A DNA stretch of 64,000 bases from Pempheris klunzingeri (Eukaryota; Chordata; Actinopteri; Acropomatiformes; Pempheridae): positions 8,584,328 through 8,648,327 of the forward strand of contig NC_092019.1 in the NCBI RefSeq assembly GCF_042242105.1, written 5' to 3'. The notes beneath the pieces are model-generated. The model was not told the DNA's origin. It was given only the letters and a program-made list of their open reading frames with translations, and ran no database searches. Position numbers and translations under genes: made by a program. Position 1 is the first letter of the stretch; the number at the start of each line of letters is the position of its first letter. Below, one piece after another: positions 39,191-51,031 of this stretch.

Positions 39191-40503
39191 TAATATGTTC
39201 CACCAGATGTTCGCCTCTGTGTCAAATTACCTTATCATATCTGTCTGTGTATAGGATGAGGCGTGAGTGAGTTGTTTTCATTTTACATTCTGGTCACCAT
39301 TTTCAAAAACCACCTTCATTATTTTATGTTCTCAGAAAGCAAACCCTAAACACAAGCAGGCAGGCACACACGAACATTAAATAGTAATGTATATGTTAAG
39401 CTTTGAAACCCACACCAGAATAATGCCATAATTATATAAGAAAAGACAAAAACGAATTTAAATGCTGTCTAAGTAATAAATATAAAAGGGGATGTAAAGT
39501 TAACTGTGATGGATTAGCTTCAAATGTAGCAGAGGATTTGATAATTATACCATATAGGCCTGTGGAAATAAAGTGAATCTTGAAATCAACATAAAAAAGT
39601 AGTGGTCAAAATAATATTAACTGTAAAACTTATCTTTAAGATAAAGATAAACAGTCCTTTAAGTGAGAGTAAGAGTAAGAAAAACAGCATCCATTTTAAT
39701 TTAAGAATGTTACTAGAATTAAAATGTATGTAAAAACTTAATGTACCTACATGTTATTTGACTCTGAATAGTAAAAATAAGGAGTTTATTAGTAGTTACA
39801 GAGGATTAAAGTTTTAAAAGTATGCATTTTCACATATTTTTGCTTTGTTATATACTTTTAGGTTGCTGAAATGAAATAGCTCAAATGTCTGATGATAACC
39901 TTTATATCTCTGATGGCCATAAAGAAAGGAGACAAAGACACAGTTGCACAACAGAAAGTCCTTAATAATCATCTTAATTAATGGAGCAGTTGTTTTATCC
40001 TAATTTTGGTTGCTATAAGCTAGCTGCAACTGCACTACTCATACGTTACTCTAACATCTAGATTTTAAGCAAATTTTGAAAAGAATAATAAAAATGTGAA
40101 GCAGTAGTTGTGATTTAATTTACAGCATTTAGGGGCTTAGGGACAGTAGCTGAAGGAATCCAGCTGGAGCAAGTAACGATTTCATGTTAATAATGAGTTT
40201 AAACATCAAGCAGGATCATTTTAGAGTATTCATCTCTCTATGACAAGTCTTGGCCATTTGAACTTCTACAGTACAGATTACACAAGCATAATAATGTGTG
40301 AATTGTCACACAAAAGGAGACAAAACATCTCTTTGATGAAGGTAAAAGAGAATAAATGACACCTTCATTCCCCCTCTGTGGTTATATTATCTCTCACTCT
40401 TTAGCTAAATTAAATAATTAAAAGTAATCTTCTGTTTTTCTTCTTCTAACATCTAACATTATCACTATCGGATATAGGACTGTATGGCAGAGAGAGCTAG
40501 ATG
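39191..40503. other. Intergenic, nothing supported
   Basis: AT-rich spacer between tmem147 and the lectin gene; includes the 3' UTR of the latter near 40503. Confidence 0.45.
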
Positions 40504-42225
40504 CTAGCCTTGCATGTAAGTATAATGTCTGTAGCAGATGAAGTTTCTTTTTTCTGAGCAGTCCCTGGTGATCCAGTCGTTTGTGTCGGATTTTGAGAGG
40601 GTTCCACAGTGTTTCCCCTGAGACGGACAGTCTGGCAGCCTCTTCTGGTCTTGCAGCTTCACACCGTTCACCCACAACCACTGTCCTTCCAGGAAGCGCA
40701 GGCCTGTCCAGACCTGAGACACACAAGGCAAGCTTTGAGTGTTTTATCTGTGTCTGCTCACACTTTGCTCACACTTTCATTCACCTCATTGCTTAGTTTA
40801 GGAGGTTGCTGTCTGATGAAGCTCAGAGATACTGGTTTGTAAACAATAAGGTTTTCTGGAGTCTATTTGGCTTATCAACACATGTAGTGGTATTCATGTC
40901 TATTGGACAATGTTTTCTTAAATACAACAGTTATGATCTTATCATTTTTGGGAGAAGCAAAATTTGAATCGAAGAGAAGAAATACTTGATGGTTTTATTT
41001 CTGAACTACTATGAGAACTATGAGAGAAGTGAACATCACCCCTTTGTTAAACTGGTCACAACATGTAACCTGTGACAAAGGGTGCTGGGGATTCATCGGT
41101 TCACTTCAAAGGCTCAAAGTTAGAAATCTTTTTAATGACTAAATTTCAAGACAAGTGTACAGAGAATTTTTTTTTGACTAATGTGTAAATCCCTCCACCC
41201 ACTCTCAGACCTCATCGGTTGTGGCTCTGTAGATCTTGTCTCTGACATAGCTGTAGTCAAGCCGGTCCAGACTCAGCAGGTAGTACTTGCAGGGCTCCAA
41301 AAAGTCAGCACACGGGGTTTCCATGTCCCAGCAGTGCCTCAGGGCGTCCTCCCACGTCTTGTTCTCATTCACCAGCACCAGGTTGTCATCATAGCAGCAA
41401 GGCCGAAGCTTTTGGGAGCACACATTACTGTAATACTGTTCAGTGATGGGATCAAAAGAGGCACAGTCTGCGTTGAGTGGCTGTTGTGGTGCCCAGTTTC
41501 TGTAGTTAGATGGCTGACCCCCGATCCAGCTCCAAGTCTCACCAGCCTCTCGGTACAGTCCAATCCAGCCACCTCTGTCTAATGTATCATTACTGGTGAT
41601 GGTGGCTAGTTCACTTTTCCTGTCCTGACAGTACTGAGAGGCATCATACCAGTTCAGGAATAGTTCATGATGTTCAAGGTTGTCCTCTGTTGAGCAGTAA
41701 AAACTATGTTCAGATGAACATCTAGCACTGTACCACCGCTGATCCTCGTCCACAAGTGCACAGTGACCGCTCTGCTGTCCGTCGGCCCAGTATCTGCTCT
41801 GTGAGATACTGTATGCTGAGAGCCCTTCTCCAGTTCTGAAACAAACAAATGATATCTTGCTCAGCAGCTGCATCTCACCTCATTTATATTTCAACATGTT
41901 GAAATCAGCATATAGATAATTTCAAACAGGGTACTCACTTTACGTTTATCCACTTCCAGAGTGAATCATCCTGAGGGTCTCTGACCAGACCGATCCAGAT
42001 TTGACTGACGTTAATTTCCTTCAAGAAAGTTGTCAGTAATAAGTTCTTCCCGGTCAACCCATGAATCAAGTCAATGTAGTTCTTCTGGCAGTGAAGTCTG
42101 GCCTCTGTCCAGGTCATTGTCTTAAATGAACAGTAACTCATTCTTTGTATGATTGATGCCTCTAAGCAAAGAGCAGCGATGAACAGGAAGGAGAGTGTGA
42201 GCTCAAGGCTGCTCTTGTTCCCCAT
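40504..42225 (-). CDS. Secreted protein with three C-type-lectin-like domains
   Basis: Three coding exons on the minus strand, 41939-42225, 41211-41835 and 40504-40713, give 373 aa. A signal peptide (MGNKSS then LFIAALCLEA) starts at the ATG 42223-42225. Domain 1, residues about 30-140, has WTEARLHCQKNY, WIGLVRD and a cysteine-rich end (CSSEHSFYC). Domain 2, about 145-250, has WYDASQYCQDRKSELATI and GGWIGLYREAGETWSWIGG. Domain 3, about 255-370, has TWEDALRHCWDM, VWTGLRFLEGQWLWVNG and RNFICY. No membrane anchor follows, so it is probably secreted. The EPN/QPD and WND calcium-site motifs are absent, so sugar binding by the usual mechanism is unlikely. It resembles the many fish genes labelled mannose-receptor-like. 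The donor after exon 2 is weak (GTCTGA); unspliced RNA would end two codons later. Confidence 0.87.
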
Positions 42226-42754
42226 GACTGGTCCTGTCTTCACATCAAATCAAATATTTGTCTGTTTTCAGAGCCTTTATTATCCAGGTCAGTGGCTGGT
42301 GAAGAGCTATCACTCTGCTCTTATAGCAGTTACATACCTGGTCACTCCCACATAGACACACCTCAGCAGATCCAGCAGACCAGCATCACCTCTCCACACC
42401 AGATGGAGTTAGTCATGTCAGCAATGTTTTATTGTATCACTCTAGTCTCTTAAACTTATCTTTAAATTTGGGCTTATCTTTTAAATTCTCAAACTACTGG
42501 TCCATCTGAGGTCTTTTTTAAATGTTTTTAAATTTGATTTTAAGGATTATAATTTAAATGGTAAATGTTGCAATTAAGAATGCAGGAAAACTAGTAAAAA
42601 TGCAAACTTGACCATACCAACTGATCAGAAGAGTAAAGAAGAGTAATGAGGGAACATGTTCATCATTTCCAAAAAGTTCAACATGCCCAACCTTCTTGTC
42701 TTATCTGACCCATCTTTTCTCCGTTTCCTTTCCATCCTCAGGACCCTCATCATC
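42226..42754. other. Upstream flank of the lectin gene
   Basis: Likely promoter of the minus-strand lectin gene; I cannot place a TATA box or start site with confidence. Confidence 0.35.
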
Positions 42755-42915
42755 TCTTTGTATCATATTGTGTGGCCTTTGGTAATTTCAAATCCTCCAC
42801 CTCCAATTCTATGGAGTGCCTCAAGGCTCAGTCCTTGGCCCTTTATCATTCTCCATTTATATGTAAGTACAACATCACTTTCCATTTGTATGCAGATGCC
42901 CCCCAGATCAATTGT
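42755..42915 (+). mobile_element. LINE reverse-transcriptase fragment (L2-like)
   Basis: The plus frame from 42810 reads YGVPQGSVLGPLSFSIYM, a hallmark of non-LTR reverse transcriptases, preceded by FGNFKSSTSNS. About 25 bases on, after a stop and a +1 shift, comes YNITFHLYADAPQI, where the catalytic YADD has become YADA. It is a dead fragment. Confidence 0.85.
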
Positions 42916-45671
42916 TCAGTCTGCTTTTTGTAGCGTTTCTGTATTAAAAAAAAAAATGAACACAATGAACCATTGTGTTTTCTTGGCTTTGGTTTATTCT
43001 TCATGTCTGTGCATGGTGTACTTAAAAAAAACAAATGATGACAAAAAAACAAAGTGGACCCAAATCCTGTCATGCGTGGTTCAGTGAAAGGCTCTGTTCC
43101 TCTGTATCTGAAGGCTTAATTCAAATTTTATTCATTCAAAAGTGTCCAGTTTCCATGCTTGGACGGGGAAATCAGGCTGCAGGCAAATGACTGGATTTGA
43201 ATCTTTTTAGTGAGGAGATGCTGAGGACCACATCCCTGCGCTGGACTCTGTCTACCTGACAACTCTGATCTTAGTTTCAGCCTGATGCTGTCCTTTCAAA
43301 CTAAAGTGTCACTGTGATCTCTGTCCTAAAGCTGAAGACGCCTATAGAATGACAAAGAGCAAAGATGTGGACACAAAAAGTCCCATCGTCACTGTTGTGG
43401 AAAACACTAATATGCCTCTATTTGGAGGAGTGTTGAATAGTTCAAATATGTAGATGTGTCTTTCCATGACTTTATTCTTGCAAGAAGATTCAGAGTTCAA
43501 CAGAGCAAACAATGGTCTGCAGAAGTGTGAATAACGAACTGTGAAACTCAACCAGTATTTATAGCAATACACAAACAAGTGTTGAAACGAGACAGTTGGG
43601 GGGCAAGGGGAAACTAGCTATACTGAGAATTAATGAACAGGACATGAAACAACCACATCAGGTGCAGTCAGTACATTTCGACAGAGACAACGTGACCATT
43701 GTCCCCCTAACAGTTAATTAAAAGGTCATACTTATAATTTTCCACTACAGTCACAACATTTCAACACTATTAAATAGTTCAGGTTTAAGTCTTCATGAAT
43801 GTGACTTCTTTATATTTCAACCCATTTAAATTACATGTAAGAACTACTGAAATGTAAACAGACATGATTCCTTCTAAACTCAACCTGTGGTTCAATAACA
43901 TTAAAGGAAATATTGCATTAGATGTTTAAAACAATCAGGCAGTTCAGCCAAAGACAGAAGTCTTATTATTTGTCGAATAAGTTATCAAACATGGTCACTA
44001 TATAGAGTGACTATCAATACCATCAGTCATGATTTCCTTACAACTTAAAAATGCTTTAAAATGTCTTGGTGGTAAATGTTAAGTTAAATGTGTTAAAGGA
44101 CAGATAAAAATAATTGATCATTGCCAGTGTTGATTCACCCTCACTGATGTAGTGTATTATAAAGAAACATGTAACATATACATTGTTTATTCAAAATTAT
44201 TTCTGTTTAATTTCTGACGTTGTGTCCTCCATTTTAGTCAACATTTGTAATTGTGTAGAACACAGCAACACACATGACACGCACATGATAAAATCTGTGG
44301 ACTGACATGCTGGTGTCAAGTGACTTCAGCTGACTTTAGATATAAATGTCATATTGTAATATTGATGATAGTGTATGCATTATGCGTTACATAAATCTGT
44401 GAAATGTGTTGTTGTGGATTATAGAGTGGGCCAGTGTGGCCACTGACACAGGGCCCCCCAAACCCCCCAGTGCTTACAATGTGAGGGCCACCAGACCCTA
44501 GTGTTTAAAACGTAAGGTGACCACAAGGGCCTTACTTCGCTCTGCGCCTAAAGGCTGAACTGACTGGGCCCTGCAACGCATGTACAGCATGAGGCCCCTC
44601 ATTGCTTAAAGGCCTCCAAAAGACATGTGTCCAGGGGCACCACTGCAACATGATCTGGCCCTGGCTGTTTTTATTGCAGTATGTTCAATGAAACAGCAGG
44701 AGGCACTGCAGCTGAATCATTAAAAACAATTTCAAGGCTTTTCATGTTACTTCTGTTTTTAGGGGGAGTGACTTGACCAAGGCAGGATGAAGCAGAAGGG
44801 ACTGTGTAACCACAGACAGTTAAGTATCAAGACAGCAACTATATAAAAAACCACATTGTCACTTTTAACGTATTACTTGATCCCCAAAAAGGAATTAGCA
44901 ATTTCTTCATTAGAGTTTTCATAGAGTAATTAAAATATTGCAACATGTTTTGAAGGAAGCGGTAATTGTTGTTTTAGTGTTTGGTTTTAACAGAGGGCAC
45001 TTATTTTGCAGTCACTCTGTGGTTTTGCAGCAACTGGCTTGTTATCTGTGGAGTGAGTGTTTCCCTCCAGTGGACAAACTGGGAAAGTGTACCTGACTTA
45101 TCTGGCATTACCAAATCAGTGACAACCACCACTGAGTTTCTCACCTTCAGAGGTTACCACATAGCAAAATCAGACACTAAGTGTATACCATAAGGACAGT
45201 GCACATTGGTGTATGACCCTGCACATGTGGAGAAAAGGATGAGGCTTAATCTAATGGTTCCATACCTTTTTGTTTGATGTAGCCGCCCAGCCCTGTTAGA
45301 TGAGCTCAAGTATATTTACCATCCTTGTGTCACGTCCCACATGTGTTTATTTTAAACTGAATGCTGTTTCAACCATTTATCCACTATTAACTGTTCAGAC
45401 TTGTGAAGCAGTTTTCATGCACCCTCAACCACAGTCAACATAGTTCAGGTGTTAGAAGAGACTCAGCGTGTGGATATGTATTTTTCTTCATCAGATCATA
45501 ATTTTTATTTTGTCAGATTAGTTAAGCTGCAGTATACTTTTTCCTTGTACCCCCTGGTGTACAAGTACCCCTGGATGGGAATCACTAGCATAATCATTCC
45601 TTTGATGGATTGTTTGAAGTGCTACATACTATTTTATATACTGTTAGGCTGCGAAGAATGTGTGCAAAGTC
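42916..45671. other. Intergenic, no gene seen
   Basis: Mostly AT-rich. At 44420-44660 there is an isolated GC-rich block with repeated GGGCC, CCAG and AGTG(C/T)TTA motifs, perhaps a repeat fragment, that I cannot classify. Confidence 0.4.
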
Positions 45672-48600
45672 CTAATAGTGAGGGCAGAACAAGTAAGTGA
45701 AGATATCAGGGGTCAGACTGGATCCGGCCTCAAACATTTCAGACATCCTCTCCAGACTTGGGTTCAGTCCAGCTTTCACTTCACATAGATGGGTCAAAGG
45801 ATCTAAAAATAAACACAGTTCTTTTCTGCTTGCAGCACATCAAAGCAACACATTCCTCTGCTTTCTGTCTCCTTTTAGTCCTTTGTCACTATTGTGGTCG
45901 TATCATCTTCTGTTTCTTTTCCCCCTGAGAACACAAAGACATGACTCATTGATTATCAGTTGTCACTTTGTAGTAAGAGTATTAAATATTACACCAGTGA
46001 AATGAAGCAGTGTGCTTACTGAAGCACTTCTGCAGGGTCTCAGATCTCTGCAGCGTGGTATACAATAAACCGAACACCAACAGGATGCCAAAGAAGCCCC
46101 CAATTGTACAGCCAATGAGAGTGGCATAGCTGGTGCCATTATCTAGGAGTGAAGACAACAGTACAGAGTGAGGGAGGAGAAAAAAATAAAGAAAGAAGTT
46201 AGGACAATAGTAAACAAGCTACATTTTGTGGGTATAAGGTTTAATATGAAATCTAATAAAGAGCAAGGAAGCACTACAATATGCAGAAAGACTGAGTCTT
46301 CACCATAAACATGTAGGACGGCAGCACGCGCATCAGGATTCTTTAACTGCCGGCATACGACTCTCGTGCCGTTGTCAGAGAAGGAAGTTCCCTTGAGGGT
46401 CCACACAGCCAGTGACTCTCCTTCCTTCATGTCACAACTTCCATAGAGAGCCTGAGAGAGAAGACAGGGAAGAAAGCATAAGAGTTTGAAAAAGAATATA
46501 AACATTGTGTGTGCTGTAGAAGCTCTAGCCAGCCTGCAGGACAAGCAGGTATAAATAATGGATGGATGGTGAGAGTGCTGTGTTAGAGCAGGAACAAATG
46601 GTGGTCACATTTATGCTTGAACACTTAAAACTACACCTAAACTAGACAATAATGAACTAGGACTAGATCATTTGGCAACACATGTGGTAGTGCTTTTTTT
46701 CAGTTTTTTTTTTTCTGCTTTATTGTGAGTTATAGTAGAGACAGACAGGGGAGAGAGAGGGTATGATGCAGCAAATGACACAGGCCAGATTCAAATGACA
46801 TTGGAGGCAGCAAACACACTGAACTCACGATCGAATGTTGGTCTCTGCACTTTGTGAAATGTGTGTCTCCACTGTCTTTTGTGTTGATGCGCAGTTCATG
46901 CATCTGATATTTCTGTGAATTGCTTGTAGGTGGACATGCTGTCTGAATCCTGTGTTTCAAACTGGGCCTCGCCATGAACAATGAAAACTACTGCATGATT
47001 CTGAAGGAAAAGCCATTCAATGTTCCTTCTTCTCCTCGTGCTAAACCAAAAACCAAACCAGATCCCAAAAATATATTTAAAATAGCTTGTCGTTTAGCTG
47101 TTGTATAATGTGAAATCTTACAGTGAGTTATTTATTTCAAGTAATTTCAATTGTGAGAATTTTTCCGGTGTGATGATACGTTCAGAGTTCATTCACCAGC
47201 ATGTCTGTTGTCTGATGTCTGATGTTGGTTACTTCCTCAGCTTTGTGTATGTGTAAGTGTGACAACAAGATTCAGGGGGCGACCACCTCACCTGGAGAAT
47301 ATCTTCCACGTGGCCGTACGGGCAGGTGAGGCTATAGTTGCCTTTACTCCCATAGAAGGTGAACGTGAGGTTCGGAGAAGCTGTGGGAACTCCACAGCGA
47401 AACACTGCAGGCTCTCCCACAGCCACCGTGACATCAGCTGGGCGTGTGTGGTAACTGAGAGCTGCAGGGTTCGGTGCTGTTGTGGTGTTGTCACTGGCAG
47501 TGTCCTGAGCTGTATCAGTGGTTGGGTGTTGATTGTATGTGGTTAAGAAATAGTGATAAGGAAGATAGAGCAAAGCATAAGTACAAAATACAACTAGATA
47601 TATTTAAAGGTAAACATATTTAGTACCCGGTGTAAACCATGAGTCACTTTCCATTTGTTAAAACTGAACAAAAATGTGATTTTTAAAGAATAACCCTGAT
47701 ATTTTGAAAATTGTTTTTACATATTTTGGGTCCAAAAGTACTGGTGGGTCCAAAAATCTTTGGAATTGGTCCACTAGATCGCCTCAGCTGGCAGCTGGGA
47801 ACAGGCTGCGAATGCAACCACACTTGCCAAGATACATCCACTATTGCTTGTTTTTGCCCCTGACAAGCTCAAGTTGTTATTCAAGGTATCTGACAACATT
47901 ACAGAAAGGATCTGTACAGAAATAGATATTTAAGATCCTTTTTGTTTAACCAGAAACAGCTTTTATCTGTTCAAAGCCACCAGACTCCATTGACAAAAAC
48001 AGTAATTTTGTCTTGCAAAACACTGGAGTTGCTAGTCTAGTTGCTGTGACTTTGGCTTTTTCAACACATTAGTTTGGGTCAGAACTAACTTTTTAAGACA
48101 CCACAATCACACAATAACACTACAAACCTTGCCCTGAAGCATTACATTGCAACCAGTTTAGCCCGTTCATGGTTTCTGGCTGAGGTGATCTGCTGGACCA
48201 GTTCCAAAACGTTTTGGACTTACTGGTCATTTTGAACCCAAAATATGTAAAAACAATAGGGCCAAGTTTTAAAAATATAGGAGTTATCCTTTAACCTGTT
48301 ACAAACAAATAACCTGTTTAACCTGTTACAATCATCAAAGATTTAAACATCTTTCCATCACTAGATAAACAGAAAGTTATGCAGTTGGATCATTTCTGAA
48401 ATAATTGTGGAGCTATTGTTACGTGCAAAAACAGATCTCCACCTATCCTTGTTGCATGTTTTTTTTCCTCCAGTGCCTCCAATGCCGTCAAAAACATTTG
48501 AATATTCTAATGACTGGAAAAATCACTTTCCCGGAAAACGATTTTCTTGAAAGGGTGGGAAGGTTTGTGATACTGTTCTAGTGAAACTCTTACAGGCTAT

Positions 48601-48706
48601 AAAATACTGAGCAGTTGATGTGTTTGTTACCTGTGGAGGGTGTGGTGATTTGGAGCAGAACCAACAAGAGCAAGCAGGAATGAGAAACCTTATTCTTCTT
48701 CCTCAT
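45672..48706 (-). CDS. Single-Ig-domain type I membrane protein, not recognised
   Basis: Five minus-strand exons, 48631-48706, 47292-47509, 46304-46451, 46020-46142 and 45672-45802, with GT-AG borders and agreeing phases, give 231 aa from the ATG at 48704-48706. An ATG at 48728-48730 would add 8 residues. Residues 1-25 are a signal peptide (CLLLLVLLQITTPST). A Thr/Asn-rich linker leads into one V-like Ig domain, residues about 45-147, split over two exons, with canonical cysteines in VFRCGV and VVCRQL plus two extra cysteines (SLTCPYG, GSCDMK), and several N-glycosylation sites. The helix at about 154-175 (YATLIGCTIGGFFGILL) is followed by a 56-residue tail without ITIM or ITAM. A TTAA transposon lies in intron 1. 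Neighbouring Siglec-like genes suggest an immune or adhesion role, but function is unknown. Confidence 0.8.
47683..48294. mobile_element. TTAA-flanked DNA transposon with ~90-bp inverted ends
   Basis: Flanked by TTAA (47683-47686 and 48291-48294). The ends, AGAATAACC and its mirror GAGTTATCCT, extend inwards for about 90 bases with matching TTTTTACATATTTTGGGT segments. There is no transposase. It sits in intron 1 of the single-Ig gene; its middle part resembles that of the element at 54342. Confidence 0.82.
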
Positions 48707-48730
48707 CTCTCCTTTTTTCCTCTTCTCCAT

Positions 48731-50581
48731 TATTTTCTTTCTTCCGTGTGTCTTATTCCATTGGTTGATCTGCAAATGTTTGGACAATGTAACTTAACTT
48801 TTCATACAACAATAAAGGAATGCAACACCTTAAATGGTACAACTCCTTGTGGCTCTTTTTTGTCCTTGAGATTAAAACAGCATGAGCCATAAAATGATAC
48901 AATGATATAATATATCATGAACATATATATACTGTATATAAATGTAGATATATATCATAGATAAATCTGAAAATATTTCTTCACTTTCAAAAATCTCCTG
49001 ATTCAAGGCCTCAGCCAAATAAATTAGAAATAAGTAATGTTGATACTTTTGTTTAGAGATCTTTTTATAGACTTTTATAGAGAAATGGCAAATCTAAACT
49101 TCAGACTTAATGGATTCAACAACAATATTAGCAAAAGGTTACAAGCACAAATCCATCGTATTTTATCTCCTCAAACAATTCTATGAAATTGCTTTTTTTA
49201 GTATATTTTATACACAATAATGATAAAGCTTACTTTTGTCACACTGTCATTTAGATTCCTCTTAATAGCAAAAAAAAGCATGCATCAACATTTTATATTC
49301 TTTTGTTACAGTTTTCTTGAATGCAGTTTTTTAAAATATGTATACCTATCATCCAGACTTACTTGTCCTCAAACCTGACAAGGTTTTTGTATATGAAAAA
49401 TAAAGTAAAATGGAAAAAAGGTACCTTGAATTGTCAAGAAAACAATAAAAACTGGGAGATTCTTAACATTAACCGCGAAATTCCCCAGCAGGTCTGCAGG
49501 TAGCTTCCTTATTCGAAGATTATGAAGGTGATCTTTGGAAAGTAAATCCCATTTAGTGTCAGATATCCCTACAACCCTCTGTGCAGTCTGACATCTATCC
49601 GCTGCCTCAGTGTCTCAGTAAAAGGTGAAGAGGCAGTCAGTGTCTCCACATAATGCTGACTCTCTCTTCACCTCTCTTTGGTTCAATCCAGCTTCACGCT
49701 TGAGCTAGGAGGGAAGTTGAGAACGAAAAATGAAGACATCTTATCTTACTAGTTGTGTATTTGTGAAAAAGTGACAAACAGGTTGGGCAGGCCTGGCCAG
49801 AGCCAATAATGGCTGCTAGGAAAAACGTCTGCTAATGTGTGCAAGGTCTTTCTGCTGCCCCATTTACTTTCATTCTCTTTCTGTCACACACACACACACA
49901 CAAACACACACACTCGTTTCTTAGAGAATGAGCTTTAAATATTTGGCTGACAAAATTTTACTTTCAAATAAGGTCTTTCTTTCTAAGGTTGACCTGCTGC
50001 GCAGCAGAAATGGCATCACTTTTCACCACAGACTCGCTCTTGCACTTGTTCCTGTTTGAATACACAATACACAACATTTAGGCTAAGACTAAGAGTCTAC
50101 AGCCAGGTTTGCTACCTTAGTTTAACCCATTACCGTGATAACTTTTGCAAATTGACATTAAATACATTGGCTTTGCAGATATTTTGCAGGTTAGATGAAA
50201 AGCCAGTCACCAAAGTTGACAGAATACATGCTGTGAGGATCATGAATGTCTCAGTCCATCTAGTAGATTTCACATCATAATGTGGTGCTAAAAACACTTT
50301 TCTGGCTGTTTAGCATTGTGACCATATTTCACATTTAGTGGGATACTAAATTGGTGACACTATTGGAGAAACTTTGGTCTGGACAGACATGGATATAAAC
50401 TATAACTGGACTAGTCAGCAGGGGCATAGAGCCTCAAGGGAGTAAAGTTAGCTTTAATGTTGATGGAGAAAATAGAAAGAAACAAATCATTTGGATTGCC
50501 AGGGAAGAAAGAAATACATTTTAGAGGGAAAGTGAAGAAGCATGGTGCAGTACATGAACGGATGCAAAACATAGGTACTCA
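48731..50581. other. Intergenic between divergent Ig genes
   Basis: No gene seen. A CA-rich microsatellite lies at 49884-49913. The space between the minus-strand single-Ig gene and the plus-strand Siglec-like gene should hold both promoters, which I cannot place. Confidence 0.4.
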
Positions 50582-50766
50582 TTAACCATTTAATGCCTGA
50601 ACCATGAAATAATTGCCAGAAATTTCACATTTTTTGAAACTGGAGTGTTTATTGAACCTTCTGACAAATTACGAAAAAAAACCCCAAAAAACTTTTTAAG
50701 TTTTTAAGATGTAGAGGTCTGAAAAACTCATGTATCAAAATGATACACTTGACGTTAAAGAGTCAA
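50582..50766. mobile_element. TTAA miniature element, copy 1
   Basis: Starts TTAA then CCATTTAATGCC and ends GACGTTAAAGAG then TCAA. The first 70 bases match the element at 56700 closely (GCCTGAACCATGAAATAATT and so on); the interior is shorter. The terminal inverted repeat and TTAA target suggest a piggyBac-type MITE. Confidence 0.75.
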
Positions 50767-51031
50767 CCGCAAGTTCCTCATTTGCAGATGAATATTTTCT
50801 AGCTGTTTTCCACATGTCTGTTTCCACTGCAACTGTTACTACCTCTTTCCCCTTTTCTCTTGTGAAATCACCAGATAACCCTCCCATCCTATAATTATGT
50901 GATGTTGCGCCCTTAATTTTGCCTCTTTCTTCTTGTAATCCAAGCTGCTTGCTGTTCCACCAACAAATGACAGATCAAATCAAATCTCAAATCCTTCTCA
51001 AAATTTTGTGTTTTTCATTGATGTGGAGAAG

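Noticed and set aside
41181-41582. 133-aa plus-strand open frame
   Set aside because: It is the antisense shadow of the lectin gene's large exon.
42226-42243. Earlier start of the lectin protein (MKTGPV)
   Set aside because: That codon is GTG, not ATG; the first ATG in frame is at 42223-42225.
42656-43087. 143-aa plus-strand open frame
   Set aside because: It runs through the dead LINE fragment in the wrong frame; the recognisable motif is in another frame.
47259-47546. 95-aa plus-strand open frame
   Set aside because: It is the antisense shadow of the Ig exon at 47292-47509.
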